Source: Enterobacter dykesii (lineage in GTDB: Bacteria; Pseudomonadota; Gammaproteobacteria; Enterobacterales; Enterobacteriaceae). Taken from it: a DNA stretch of 64,000 bases. The stretch covers positions 2,170,001 to 2,234,000 of the forward strand of contig NZ_CP126604.1 in NCBI RefSeq assembly GCF_008364625.2, in the 5' to 3' direction. The notes under the pieces were generated by a model. It was not told the DNA's origin. It saw nothing but the letters and a program-made list of their open reading frames with translations, and did not search any database. Shown piece after piece: positions 52,480-61,953 of this stretch; positions within the stretch are counted from its first letter, which is position 1; every line of letters begins with the position of its first letter. The position numbers and the translations under genes are program-made.

Positions 52480-53868
52480 ATGAAATATTCATCTGCTACA
52501 CATGCCCTGTCCGTTAACCCGGCAACGGGGGAAACTCTCGGCGCCGTTGCCTGGGCGACGCCGGAAGAGGTTGAACGCGCGATTGCTCAGTCTGACGCGG
52601 GGTATCGCCAGTGGCGACGTGAAAGCGTGGCCCACCGGGCGCAGAAGCTGCGGGATCTCGGGGCAGCGCTGCGAAACCGCGCAGAAGAGATGGCGCAGAC
52701 CATCTCCCGTGAAATGGGGAAACCCATCCTGCAGGCGCGGGCGGAAGTGGCAAAATCCGCCGGTCTGTGCGACTGGTATGCCGAGCACGGTCCGGCGATG
52801 CTGCGTGCGGAGCCTACGCTTGTGGAAAACCACAACGCGGTCATTGAATACCGTCCGCTGGGGCCGATTCTCGCGGTGATGCCCTGGAACTTTCCGCTCT
52901 GGCAGGTGCTGCGCGGCGCGGTACCGATTCTGCTGGCAGGTAACAGCTGTCTGCTTAAGCATGCGCCAAACGTGCTCGGCTCTGCGGAGCTGATTGCGCA
53001 GATCTTTGCGGATGCCGGTTTCCCTGAAGGCGTATTCGGCTGGGTGAACGCCACTAATGACGGCGTAAGCCAGGCGATTAACGATCGCCGTATTGCGGCG
53101 GTGACCGTCACCGGCAGCGTGCGTGCCGGTGCGGCCATTGGCGCGCAGGCAGGAGCCGCGCTGAAAAAATGCGTGCTTGAGCTGGGTGGCTCCGACCCGT
53201 TCATCGTCCTAAACGATGCCGACCTGGATCTTGCCGTGAAGGCGGCGGTGGCGGGGCGCTACCAGAATACCGGGCAGGTGTGCGCGGCAGCCAAACGCTT
53301 CATTGTGGAAGAGGGTATTGCGGATACCTTTACCCGCCGCTTCGTCGACGCCGTCGCCGCGTTAAAGATGGGCGCGCCGGAAGCAGAAGAGAACTACCTG
53401 GGCCCGATGGCGCGTTATGACCTGCGCGATGAACTGCATCAGCAGGTGCAGGCCACCCTGGCCGAAGGGGCAACGCTGCTGCTGGGCGGAGAGAAAATCA
53501 GCGGAGAGGGCAATTACTACGCGCCAACCGTGCTGACCAACGTTACCCCGTCGATGACGGCGTTCCGCCAGGAACTGTTTGGTCCGGTCGCGGCCGTTAC
53601 GGTAGCAACAGACGCGGAGCACGCCCTGACGCTTGCCAACGACAGCGACTTTGGCCTGTCCGCTACCGTCTTTACCGCTGACGCAGCGCTTGCGGATAAA
53701 TTCTCCCGCGAACTGGAATGCGGCGGCGTGTTTATCAACGGCTTTAGCGCCAGCGACGCGCGCGTAGCCTTCGGCGGCGTAAAGAAAAGCGGCTTTGGAC
53801 GCGAGCTTTCCCGCTTTGGTTTGCACGAGTTCTGTAACGTGCAGACGGTGTGGAAGGATCGCGTGTAG
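52480..53868 (+). CDS. sad: Sad, NAD-dependent succinate semialdehyde dehydrogenase
   Basis: 462 residues from the ATG at 52480 (GGAG 6 bases upstream), exactly the E. coli Sad length; the earlier ATG at 52450 is rejected. Aldehyde dehydrogenase fold with NAD-site TVTGSVRAGAAIG, catalytic Glu in LELGGSDPF and catalytic Cys in NTGQVCAAAKRF. It oxidises succinate semialdehyde to succinate in 4-aminobutyrate and putrescine breakdown. Next to ptrR; in E. coli glsB follows directly, but here a chemoreceptor gene intervenes. Confidence 0.95.
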   Translation: MKYSSATHALSVNPATGETLGAVAWATPEEVERAIAQSDAGYRQWRRESVAHRAQKLRDLGAALRNRAEEMAQTISREMGKPILQARAEVAKSAGLCDWYAEHGPAMLRAEPTLVENHNAVIEYRPLGPILAVMPWNFPLWQVLRGAVPILLAGNSCLLKHAPNVLGSAELIAQIFADAGFPEGVFGWVNATNDGVSQAINDRRIAAVTVTGSVRAGAAIGAQAGAALKKCVLELGGSDPFIVLNDADLDLAVKAAVAGRYQNTGQVCAAAKRFIVEEGIADTFTRRFVDAVAALKMGAPEAEENYLGPMARYDLRDELHQQVQATLAEGATLLLGGEKISGEGNYYAPTVLTNVTPSMTAFRQELFGPVAAVTVATDAEHALTLANDSDFGLSATVFTADAALADKFSRELECGGVFINGFSASDARVAFGGVKKSGFGRELSRFGLHEFCNVQTVWKDRV

Positions 53869-53900
53869 TTTTTCACCCGGCGGCACCCGCCAGTAATTTC

Positions 53901-53919
53901 GGCCCTCATCACGAGGGCC
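53901..53919 (+). terminator. Hairpin after sad
   Basis: Stem GGCCCTC (53901-53907) / GAGGGCC (53913-53919) with loop ATCAC. The following GTTGTCATTT is only partly T-rich, so it is a weak intrinsic terminator. Confidence 0.55.
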
Positions 53920-54000
53920 GTTGTCATTTATCTGCAATGGTTCTGTCATTTTCATTTCGTAGACTCGCACGCGTCTAACGTCTTGTAAATGAAGATAATT

Positions 54001-55590
54001 ATGAACCTAACGCAAATTTTTCGCCGTATTGCGCAGCGTCTCACTCCTCGTCACTTTGGCCTGCTGACGGGTATCTTTTGCATTATTGGCCTTTTCTCCG
54101 CGCTGCAGCTCTCCTCCTCCTACCTGCTTAACGCCTCCCTGAACGACGCCCAGCGCAACGAGCAGCAAAACCTGCTGGCCTGGCAGCAGCAGAGCAAGCT
54201 GGATCTGGCTCGTGTTTCCCTGCTGGCGGCAAGCGATCTGCTTAACCGCTCCGGCGTCTGGTTTATGCAGGATAAAGAGACCGGATCCGACGGGAGCTGG
54301 CATAGCCTGATGGACGATGCGCAAAAGGCGCTGGCGGTTTCTCAGCAGGCGTGGAAGGCCTGGCTGGCGCTGAATCCGCCGAAAGACGACGCCCTGGTGA
54401 ACAGCTATCAGCTTTTTTACGGCGCGATCAACGAGCAGGCTGAAGCTCTGATTAAGACCAACACCATCGACGCATTTTTTGCCGTACCGGCTCAGGCGTT
54501 TCAGTCTGATTTTAACGACAACTATGCGCGCTATCAGCAGGCAAGCGAGAAGCAGGCCATGCAGGGGCGTCAGAGCCTAATGGCGCAGCTCTCCGGCCTG
54601 CAAACGTTGTTCCTGTTTGCACCGGTGCTGTTGCTCGCCATCGCGGTTGTCGTCTGGTTCGGCATGTCCAGATGGGTGATTACGCCGCTGCGTCGGTTGA
54701 TCGCGCATATTAACCGGCTGGCGGCAGGGGATCTCTCCGGCACGCCGCCGAACGTCATGCGCTTCAACCGGGAAATAGGGGAGCTTAGCGACAGTATTGC
54801 GACGATGCAGCACGGTCTGCAGCAGCTGGTGACGCAGGTCAGCCATGCCACCGCCACGATGGTGGAGAACATTGACACCCTTGCGCAGGGTAACCAGAAG
54901 CTGTATCAGCAGTCAGCGCGCCAGGCGAAAGAGCTTGAGGATGTGACGGCGCATATTGCGGCGCTGGAAAGCCATGTGGAAGGGAATACCGGCTATGCAA
55001 GGCTCGCCAGCTCGCGGGCTGATGAAGCGCGTCAGGCCGCCGTGGGGGGCGACAAGATGATGTCTACCGTGAATGCGTCCATGCAGGCAATCGTCGACCG
55101 ATCTTCTGAGATGCGCGGGATCGTGGCGATGATCGACAGCGTGGCGTTTCAGACCAACATCCTGGCGCTGAACGCGGCCATCGAGGCGGCTCATGCCGGA
55201 AACCAGGGGCGCGGCTTTGCCGTCGTCGCCCGGGAGGTCGGTCTTTTGGCCAGAAAGAGCAGCCACTCGACGCAGACCATTCAGGATCTGATCAACCGCT
55301 CGCTGCAGGGCATTGAAGACGGTTCCCGCGCCGTTAACCTGATGGAAGAAAATTTGCAGCAGGTCACCGGTCTGGTGGGCAATTTAAGCAGTTTGCTTAA
55401 TGAGATCTCAACCGCCACGCTCAGCCAGGGAGACAGTATTCACCAGATGACGCGCCAGCTTCAGGCGCTGAATCAGGTCTCCCGTCAGACGGACCTGCTG
55501 GTCTCAGACGCCTCGGATGCCTCAGAGCGGCTGCAAAAGCAATCCGATCTTTTATTGCAGGCCGTTTCGCGTTTTCGTCTTAGCGCCTGA
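54001..55590 (+). CDS. Methyl-accepting chemotaxis protein
   Basis: 529 residues from the ATG at 54001 (GAAG 6 bases upstream; 53989 is a weaker start). Layout: TM1 (about 19-40), a periplasmic four-helix TarH-type sensor (to about 200), TM2 (about 203-225), HAMP (RWVITPLRRLIAHINRLAAG), then a signalling domain with the hairpin tip VAFQTNILALNAAIEAAHAG NQGRGFAVV. The C-terminus (LLLQAVSRFRLSA) lacks the NWETF-type CheR/CheB tether, so it is a minor receptor. The ligand is not predictable. It is inserted between sad and glsB, which adjoin in E. coli. Confidence 0.92.
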   Translation: MNLTQIFRRIAQRLTPRHFGLLTGIFCIIGLFSALQLSSSYLLNASLNDAQRNEQQNLLAWQQQSKLDLARVSLLAASDLLNRSGVWFMQDKETGSDGSWHSLMDDAQKALAVSQQAWKAWLALNPPKDDALVNSYQLFYGAINEQAEALIKTNTIDAFFAVPAQAFQSDFNDNYARYQQASEKQAMQGRQSLMAQLSGLQTLFLFAPVLLLAIAVVVWFGMSRWVITPLRRLIAHINRLAAGDLSGTPPNVMRFNREIGELSDSIATMQHGLQQLVTQVSHATATMVENIDTLAQGNQKLYQQSARQAKELEDVTAHIAALESHVEGNTGYARLASSRADEARQAAVGGDKMMSTVNASMQAIVDRSSEMRGIVAMIDSVAFQTNILALNAAIEAAHAGNQGRGFAVVAREVGLLARKSSHSTQTIQDLINRSLQGIEDGSRAVNLMEENLQQVTGLVGNLSSLLNEISTATLSQGDSIHQMTRQLQALNQVSRQTDLLVSDASDASERLQKQSDLLLQAVSRFRLSA

Positions 55591-55652
55591 CGCAATACAT
55601 AAGCCTCTGTTATACTCGCAGCCCGTTTTAGCCTGAGGGCAAGGAGCAAAGT

Positions 55653-56579
55653 GTGGCTGCGGTCATCCATAATGAGATGTTGGACGAGATTCTGGCGCAG
55701 GTTCGTCCGTTAATTGGAAAGGGGAAGGTTGCCGACTATATTCCGGCCCTTGCCTCGGTGAGCGGGAATAAGCTGGGGATTGCTATCTGTACCATCGACG
55801 GACAGCGATACCAGGCAGGCGATGCGACTGAGCGTTTTTCCATTCAGTCCATTTCGAAAGTGCTCAGTCTGGTTGCGGCGATGCGCCAGTATGAAGAAGA
55901 AGAGATTTGGCAGCGCGTGGGTAAAGATCCTTCCGGCCAGCCTTTTAACTCGCTGCTTCAGCTCGAGATTGAACAGGGTAAACCGCGAAATCCCTTTATC
56001 AATGCCGGAGCGCTGGTGGTCTGCGATATGCTGCAAAGCCGCCTCAGCGCACCGCGTCAGCGAATGCTGGAGATTGTTCGCCAGCTCTCGGGCGTTGACG
56101 ATATTGCTTATGATGCGGTGGTGGCACGCTCGGAGTTTGAACACTCCGCCCGTAACGCGGCTATCGCGTGGCTGATGAAATCCTTTGGTAATTTCCACAA
56201 CGACGTGGCGACCGTGCTGCAAAACTACTTCCATTACTGCGCCCTGAAAATGAGCTGCGTTGAGCTGGCCCAGACGTTCCTGTTCCTTGCGCACCAGGGG
56301 CACGCGCCGCATCTCGATCAGGAGGTGGTTTCTCCGCTTCAGGCCCGGCAGGTTAACGCGCTGATGGCCACCAGCGGGATGTATCAAAACGCCGGTGAGT
56401 TTGCCTGGCGCGTTGGACTTCCGGCTAAATCGGGCGTCGGCGGCGGAGTCGTGGCGATTGTACCGCATGAAATGGCGATAGCCGTCTGGAGCCCGGAACT
56501 GGATGAAACGGGAAATTCACTTGCCGGCGTGGCGGTTCTGGAGAAACTGACCCAGCGCCTGGGACGTTCCGTATACTGA
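55653..56579 (+). CDS. glsB: GlsB, glutaminase 2
   Basis: 308 residues from a GTG start with AAGGAGC upstream, the same length as E. coli GlsB (YneH). Serine-type glutaminase family with the SxxK pair in [20 protein letters not shown]. Conserved [35 protein letters not shown] and [20 protein letters not shown] follow. It hydrolyses glutamine to glutamate and ammonia in the cytoplasm and is the housekeeping partner of acid-induced GlsA. Its stop overlaps the next start (TGATG). Confidence 0.96.
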   Translation: MAAVIHNEMLDEILAQVRPLIGKGKVADYIPALASVSGNKLGIAICTIDGQRYQAGDATERFSIQSISKVLSLVAAMRQYEEEEIWQRVGKDPSGQPFNSLLQLEIEQGKPRNPFINAGALVVCDMLQSRLSAPRQRMLEIVRQLSGVDDIAYDAVVARSEFEHSARNAAIAWLMKSFGNFHNDVATVLQNYFHYCALKMSCVELAQTFLFLAHQGHAPHLDQEVVSPLQARQVNALMATSGMYQNAGEFAWRVGLPAKSGVGGGVVAIVPHEMAIAVWSPELDETGNSLAGVAVLEKLTQRLGRSVY

Positions 56580-56935
56580 TGTCCGAACTGGATCCTCTCT
56601 TTTCCCGCCTGGCGCGATCGACATTTCGCTCGCGCTTTCGGTTAGGCGATAAGGAACGACAGTACTGCTGGGACAAAGGCCCCGAAACCATCGATCGGCA
56701 TGCAGCGGATTTTGTCGAAAAGCGCCTGGCGCCCGCGCACCCCGCAAACGACGGTAAACAGACGCCCATGCGCGGACATCCGGTGTTTATCGCCCAGCAT
56801 GCCACCGCCACCTGTTGTCGGGGCTGTCTGGCAAAGTGGCACAATATTCCACAGGGTGTAACGCTCACGGCGCCGCAACAAAATTATATCGTCAGCGTTA
56901 TCCACCACTGGCTGGTGCTGCAGATGAACGCCTAA
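56579..56935 (+). CDS. yneG: YneG, DUF4186 protein
   Basis: 118 residues (E. coli YneG about 119). The family shows LARSTFRSRFRLGDKERQYC, then a TPMRGHPVFIAQHATATCCR GCLAKWH region with closely spaced His and Cys that may bind a metal. Function unknown. Translationally coupled to glsB through the TGATG overlap, as in E. coli. Confidence 0.93.
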   Translation: MSELDPLFSRLARSTFRSRFRLGDKERQYCWDKGPETIDRHAADFVEKRLAPAHPANDGKQTPMRGHPVFIAQHATATCCRGCLAKWHNIPQGVTLTAPQQNYIVSVIHHWLVLQMNA

Positions 56936-57048
56936 ATTTGACGAGTTATGCTCCAGTGGTATTTGTGTTATAGATGCATCCCAAGTTAGTCCAGATCGTG
57001 CTGACGACCGCAATAATTGCCATAAGCTCTCATATGGAATGATATTTA

Positions 57049-58488
57049 ATGCGTTCTGCTCTTACCGCTATCAGGCCGTTCCAGGTTGACACGCCGCTGC
57101 GAAATGCAACGACGATCTTCATCCTCACCACCTTATTCTATTTTGTGGGCGCGGAATTACGGCTCATTGAGGCCCTGTCGCTGTTCTGGCCGCTGAATGG
57201 CGTCATGGCAGGGATCTTCGCCCGCTTTGTTTATCTGAATCGCCTGCATTACTATGCGGTATGTTATGTCGCGATGCTGTTGTACGACGCGGTAACGACC
57301 AACTGGGGGTTGGCCTCAGTGACGATCAACCTGTCTAACATGATCTTTATCGTCGTTGTCGCCGTGCTGGTTCAACGCGACAAGCGGCTGATGAAGAAAA
57401 CCCCCGATCCGCTTAACGCATTACGTCTGTTTAACTACTGTCTGATTGCCGCGCTGCTTTGTGCCTTGCTCGGCGCAGTGGGGTCGGTGGGGATTGATAG
57501 TCATACTTTCTGGCCGCTGTTTGCCGACTGGTTTAGCGAGCAGTTCTCAACCGGCGTGCTTGTTGTGCCCTGTATGCTCACGATAGGCATGCCCGTGCGC
57601 GAATTCAGGTTACGTCTGGAGCAGCTGCTGCCGGTAATTGCGTTGATCGTCTCGGTGGTCGCGTCGGTGGTGATTGGCGGCGCGGGGAGCCTCTCATTTC
57701 CTCTGCCTGCGCTTATCTGGTGTGCGGTTCGCTACTCATTGCCTGCGACCTGCCTGCTGACGTTTGTCACGGGCGCTACTGAAATCATTCTGGTCGCCAA
57801 CTCGATTATTAATATTGCCGTGGCGACGCCGTTTACGACGCCAATGATGTTTTCAGCCCGGCTGGGGATCGCCACGATGGCGATCTGTCCGGTGATGGTT
57901 TCCGTCAGCATGGCGGCGATTAATTCCCTGATCCGCCAGGTTTCGCTGAGGGCAGATTATGACTTCTTAACGCACGTCTACTCGCGTTCCGGGCTTTATG
58001 AGGCGTTAAAGCATGAAGAAAGCTACCGGCACACGCGTTTTTTGACCGTCATGCTGCTGGATATTGATTATTTCAAAAGCATTAATGATAACTACGGCCA
58101 CGAGTGCGGAGACCGCGTGCTGGCGTCGTTTGCCCGACAGGTGCAGCAGGTCGTCGGTGAAGACGGTATGGTGGCGCGCATGGGCGGGGAAGAGTTCGCC
58201 GTGGTGGTCAATTCAGGCGACGCGCAGCACGGTTTTGAACTGGCTGAACGTATCCGATCCACCGTGGCCAGCCATCCTTTTACATGGCGTAACCAGACGC
58301 TCTATCTGACGGTCAGCATTGGCCTCGGCAGCGGAAAGGCCGAGTCATGGCAGTTGACCGAGGTCTTCAACAAGCTCATGGCCGAAGCGGACGATCATCT
58401 CTATCGTTCAAAAAAAGCGGGTCGAAACCGTACCAGCGCCCGGGTGGCGGACGAGCACATTGCCGCGCCCTCCGGGAGTGAAACATAG
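57049..58488 (+). CDS. dgcF: DgcF/YneF, MASE1-type membrane diguanylate cyclase
   Basis: 479 residues. Residues 1-300 form seven to eight membrane helices of the MASE1 sensor type (WPLNGVMAGIFARFVYL). A C-terminal GGDEF domain follows, with active-site GGEEF (RMGGEEFAVVV) and DIDYFKSINDNYGHECGDRV. No RxxD inhibitory site precedes GGEEF, so product inhibition is unlikely. It makes cyclic di-GMP from GTP and promotes sessile growth. Position between yneG and uxaB matches E. coli, though another cyclase and an acetyltransferase intervene before uxaB. Confidence 0.93.
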   Translation: MRSALTAIRPFQVDTPLRNATTIFILTTLFYFVGAELRLIEALSLFWPLNGVMAGIFARFVYLNRLHYYAVCYVAMLLYDAVTTNWGLASVTINLSNMIFIVVVAVLVQRDKRLMKKTPDPLNALRLFNYCLIAALLCALLGAVGSVGIDSHTFWPLFADWFSEQFSTGVLVVPCMLTIGMPVREFRLRLEQLLPVIALIVSVVASVVIGGAGSLSFPLPALIWCAVRYSLPATCLLTFVTGATEIILVANSIINIAVATPFTTPMMFSARLGIATMAICPVMVSVSMAAINSLIRQVSLRADYDFLTHVYSRSGLYEALKHEESYRHTRFLTVMLLDIDYFKSINDNYGHECGDRVLASFARQVQQVVGEDGMVARMGGEEFAVVVNSGDAQHGFELAERIRSTVASHPFTWRNQTLYLTVSIGLGSGKAESWQLTEVFNKLMAEADDHLYRSKKAGRNRTSARVADEHIAAPSGSET

Positions 58489-58550
58489 CTGCGTTAATCG
58501 TCATAAGGCATTGACGTGAATAGTAAGCGGCTTAACAGGCTGTCAGATCG

Positions 58551-58578
58551 CTGACAATGTCTCTGTTTAAGCTACGCT
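58551..58578 (+). promoter_or_regulatory. Candidate sigma-S-type promoter for the GAF-GGDEF gene
   Basis: CTGACA (58551-58556), a 16-base spacer and TACGCT (58573-58578) within GCTACGCTTTT; CTACGCTT is close to the sigma-S -10 consensus CTAYACTT. It lies 30 bases before the start codon. Confidence 0.4.
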
Positions 58579-58607
58579 TTTAGTAACGCTTTACGTCAGG
58601 AGACATT

Positions 58608-59573
58608 ATGAAAGCACCTGCAACCCCTGAAAATGAAACGGACAGACTCAACTCGCTTAGAGAATCAGGTCTGCTTGAGATCGACAGTTCCCCGGCGTTT
58701 GACCGCTTAACGCGTCTGGCAAAACGCTTCTTCCAGGTGCCGCTGGCGATGGTCAATCTCATTGATGAGCATTCGCTGATCGTTAAGTCGGCCGACGGTC
58801 AGGCGCCCGGCAGCGTTCCGCGTAATATCTCATTTTGTGGTCATACGATCCTCACCGAAGCACCGCTGGTGGTGGGAGATATGCTTCAGGACGATCGTTT
58901 TGCGGATAACCCGCTGGTGGCCGGTGAGCCTCGCGTGCGGTTTTACGCGGGCTTCCCGCTGCGCCTGCGCGACGGTGCAAGCGTTGGCTCGCTGTGCCTG
59001 ATTGATTACGCTCCCCGCGAGTTTTCTGCCGCCGACCTCGCCGTGCTGGGAGACCTTGGCGCGCTGGCTGAGGATGAATTTGCTGCCATCAGCGCGGCGA
59101 CCACCGATGAATTGACCGGGTTATTCAACCGTCGGGGCTTTAATCAGCTCGTGCGGTTCACGCTTTCCGTTGCCCGGCGTCGCGCTGAGCCGCTCACGCT
59201 CGGCTGGCTGGATTTGGATCGCTTTAAGGAGATTAACGATCGTTACGGACACGAAGAAGGGGATAAGGCGCTGAAAGCGATGGCGCAACTGATGCGCGCC
59301 TCTTTCCGTGAAGCGGATCTGCTGGTACGTTTCGGCGGGGACGAGTTTGCCGTGCTGTTCGCGGATACGGATGAGCAGGGTGCCTGGATTGCCATGCAGT
59401 ATCTTGCCGAGCAGGTAGAAAATTATAACGCCCGCAGGCTACATCCCTGGTCGCTTCATTTCTCGTGGGGGCTCAGTGAATTCGATCATAATGGCAACGA
59501 CCTGCAGCAGTGGTTAAAAGATGCCGATGAAAAGATGTATGCCATGAAACAGCAGCGCCAGCGCGCCCGGTAA
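58608..59573 (+). CDS. GAF-GGDEF soluble diguanylate cyclase
   Basis: 321 residues. An N-terminal GAF domain (about 25-155; NISFCGHTILTEAPLVVGDM, YAGFPLRLRDGASVGSLCLI) is followed by a GGDEF domain with LDLDRFKEINDRYGHEEGDK and an intact FGGDEFAVLF active site. The READ motif five residues upstream is an RxxD inhibitory site, unlike DgcF next door. No membrane segments, so a cytoplasmic sensor-cyclase. CAGGAGA precedes the ATG. The signal bound by GAF is unknown. Confidence 0.92.
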   Translation: MKAPATPENETDRLNSLRESGLLEIDSSPAFDRLTRLAKRFFQVPLAMVNLIDEHSLIVKSADGQAPGSVPRNISFCGHTILTEAPLVVGDMLQDDRFADNPLVAGEPRVRFYAGFPLRLRDGASVGSLCLIDYAPREFSAADLAVLGDLGALAEDEFAAISAATTDELTGLFNRRGFNQLVRFTLSVARRRAEPLTLGWLDLDRFKEINDRYGHEEGDKALKAMAQLMRASFREADLLVRFGGDEFAVLFADTDEQGAWIAMQYLAEQVENYNARRLHPWSLHFSWGLSEFDHNGNDLQQWLKDADEKMYAMKQQRQRAR

Positions 59574-59655
59574 CATAACGAAAGCGTATGTTCGAACCGT
59601 TTGCGTTAAGAAGATGTTAAATGCACAGTGACGGTATTCAACGTAAGGAAAAACA

Positions 59656-60183
59656 ATGAATACCTCACTGCAAATCAAAAACCTCACCCGCGACGAAATT
59701 CTCACCCATCTTGATGCGCTGGCCGGGATCCTCGAAAACTGTGTGAACGGCGGGGCATCCGTCAGCTTTATGCTTCCCTTTAGTCTGGATAAGGCTCGTT
59801 CATTCTGGCTCGGCATTGCCGAAAGCGTCGCGCGAGGCGAGCGGCTGGTGCTGGCCAGTATCGACCCGCAGGACGGCGTCATCGGTACGGTGCAGCTGAT
59901 CGTCGACCAGCCGGAAAACCAGCCGCATCGCGCCGATGTGGCGAAGCTGCTGGTTCACGAGAAAGCGCGCCGGAAAGGTGCCGCGATGGCATTGATGGAA
60001 GCGCTTGAAGCGGAGGCGCGGGCCAGAGATATTTCGGTTCTGGTGCTCGATACCTCCACCGGCAGCGGCGCCGAGACGTTCTACCAGCGTGCCGGCTGGC
60101 AAAAGGTGGGGGAGATCCCGCGCTATGCCCTGATGCCGGACGGCGCCATGACGCCCACGTCCGTGTTCTATAAGTTCTTATGA
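59656..60183 (+). CDS. GNAT-family acetyltransferase
   Basis: 175 residues, a single GNAT domain with the acetyl-CoA loop VAKLLVHEKARRKGAAMALM (A-R-R-K-G-A in the usual R-x-x-G-x-G place). The YQRAGWQKVGEIPRYALMPD end is common to the PhinoT/bar-like and YncA-like group. TAAGGA lies before the ATG. Cytoplasmic; substrate unknown. It sits between the cyclase and uxaB. Confidence 0.87.
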   Translation: MNTSLQIKNLTRDEILTHLDALAGILENCVNGGASVSFMLPFSLDKARSFWLGIAESVARGERLVLASIDPQDGVIGTVQLIVDQPENQPHRADVAKLLVHEKARRKGAAMALMEALEAEARARDISVLVLDTSTGSGAETFYQRAGWQKVGEIPRYALMPDGAMTPTSVFYKFL

Positions 60184-60241
60184 TTATTTTGTACAACTAC
60201 ACCGTGGATTGATCAAAACAGGGTTTCTGGTCGTTAAGTTT

Positions 60242-60268
60242 TGATAAGTTATCGTACCAATCTTATCA
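60242..60268. promoter_or_regulatory. Inverted repeat upstream of uxaB, possible ExuR/UxuR-type operator
   Basis: TGATAAG (60242-60248) and CTTATCA (60262-60268) flank TTATCGTACCAAT. The inside contains a half of the hexuronate-regulator consensus (TACCAAT of AATTGGTATACCAATT). Suggestive only. Confidence 0.35.
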
Positions 60269-60301
60269 GGCTGTATGACTAATCATAAAAGGAACCCTCT
60301 T

Positions 60302-61753
60302 GTGAACACGCTCAACCGTCGTGAGTTTCCCGGTGCTCAATACCCGGAACGCATTATTCAGTTTGGTGAAGGCAACTTCCTGCGTGCGTTTGTCGACTGG
60401 CAAATTGACCTGCTAAATGAACATACCGATCTTAACGCCGGAGTGGTGATCGTTCGTCCTATTCAGAGCGACTTCCCGCCGTCGCTGAACACTCAGGATG
60501 GTCTCTATACCACAATCATTCGTGGCCTGAACGGGCAGGGTGAAGCGGTGAGTGAGAGCCGTCTTATCCGCTCGGTTAACCGGGAGATCGACGTCTACGG
60601 CCAGTATGATGCGTTCCTGAAACTGGCGCACAATCCAGACATGCGCTTTGTTTTCTCGAACACCACCGAAGCGGGTATCAGCCACCACGCGGGGGACAGA
60701 TTCGACGATGCCCCTGCGGTGAGCTACCCGGCGAAGCTAACTCGACTGCTGTTTGAGCGTTATATCCACTTCAACGGTGCAGCGGATAAAGGCTGGATCA
60801 TCATTCCGTGCGAGCTGATTGACTACAACGGTGACGCATTGCGCGAACTCGTCCTGCGCTATGCCCGGGAGTGGGCGCTGCCTGCCGCCTTTATCCAGTG
60901 GCTTAACGAGGCAAACAGCTTCTGCTCGACGCTGGTTGACCGTATCGTGACCGGTTACCCGCGCGACGAAGCGGCCACGCTGGAGGCTGAGCTGGGTTAT
61001 CACGATGGTTTCCTGGATACGGCTGAACATTTCTATCTGTTCGTTATCCAGGGGCCGGCATCCCTTGCGCAGGAACTTCGTCTGGATAAGTACCCGTTGA
61101 ATGTGCTGATTGTCGACGACATCAGGCCCTACAAAGAGCGCAAAGTCGCTATCCTGAACGGCGCGCATACGGCGCTGGTGCCGGTGGCATTCCAGGCTGG
61201 GTTAGAGACAGTAGGCGAGGCGATGAATGATGCAGAGATCTGCGCATTCGTCGAAAAAGCGATTTATCAGGAGATTATTCCTGTGCTCGATCTGCCGCGT
61301 GACGAGCTGGAATCTTTCGCCAGTGCGGTAACAGGGCGTTTTCGCAACCCTTACATCAGACACCAGCTGCTTTCCATTGCGCTCAACGGCATGACTAAAT
61401 ATCGCACCCGCATCCTGCCGCAGCTGCTGGCAGGGCAGAAGGCAAGCGGACAATTGCCTCCGCGTCTGACGTTCGCGCTGGCTGCATTGATAGCGTTTTA
61501 TCGCGCGGAGCGTAACGGGGAAAACTATCCTGTGCAGGATGATGCATTCTGGCTGGAACGTTATCAGCAGCTCTGGGCGCAGCACCGCGATCGGCAGTTG
61601 AGCACCCGTGAGCTGGTGCAGTCCGTACTGAGCGTGAGCGAGCACTGGGAACAGGATCTGACGCAAATCTCCGGTCTCGTCGACCAGGTGACCCTGGACC
61701 TGGATGCTATTCTGCTGAAGGGAATGCGCGCAGCGGTGAAACCTCTTTGCTAA
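60302..61753 (+). CDS. uxaB: UxaB, tagaturonate reductase (altronate oxidoreductase)
   Basis: 483 residues from a GTG start at 60302 (AAGGA 8 bases upstream), the E. coli UxaB length; the ATG at 60275 is less likely. Mannitol dehydrogenase family: [20 protein letters not shown] start, [20 protein letters not shown], and the catalytic Lys region [18 protein letters not shown]. It reduces D-tagaturonate to D-altronate with NADH in galacturonate breakdown. Terminator directly after. Confidence 0.96.
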   Translation: MNTLNRREFPGAQYPERIIQFGEGNFLRAFVDWQIDLLNEHTDLNAGVVIVRPIQSDFPPSLNTQDGLYTTIIRGLNGQGEAVSESRLIRSVNREIDVYGQYDAFLKLAHNPDMRFVFSNTTEAGISHHAGDRFDDAPAVSYPAKLTRLLFERYIHFNGAADKGWIIIPCELIDYNGDALRELVLRYAREWALPAAFIQWLNEANSFCSTLVDRIVTGYPRDEAATLEAELGYHDGFLDTAEHFYLFVIQGPASLAQELRLDKYPLNVLIVDDIRPYKERKVAILNGAHTALVPVAFQAGLETVGEAMNDAEICAFVEKAIYQEIIPVLDLPRDELESFASAVTGRFRNPYIRHQLLSIALNGMTKYRTRILPQLLAGQKASGQLPPRLTFALAALIAFYRAERNGENYPVQDDAFWLERYQQLWAQHRDRQLSTRELVQSVLSVSEHWEQDLTQISGLVDQVTLDLDAILLKGMRAAVKPLC

Positions 61754-61760
61754 TGACGTC

Positions 61761-61780
61761 ACCCGGCTTCGGCCGGGTTT
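61761..61780 (+). terminator. Terminator after uxaB
   Basis: Stem ACCCGGC (61761-61767) / GCCGGGT (61772-61778) with TTCG tetraloop and a short T run. Confidence 0.75.
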
Positions 61781-61953
61781 AACTACGACTTATGTTAGTT
61801 ACAACATACTATTGGGTCTTTTTTTAAAACAACATGCAGCACCGTGCGGTTATCGCCAGGCAGGTCATAGAATTCAATGTTTCGTTAACATGCTTGCAAC
61901 GGTGAGGGAGATCACGTTTAATAGCCACGCTCTTTTCCTTCCTGAAACTCACT

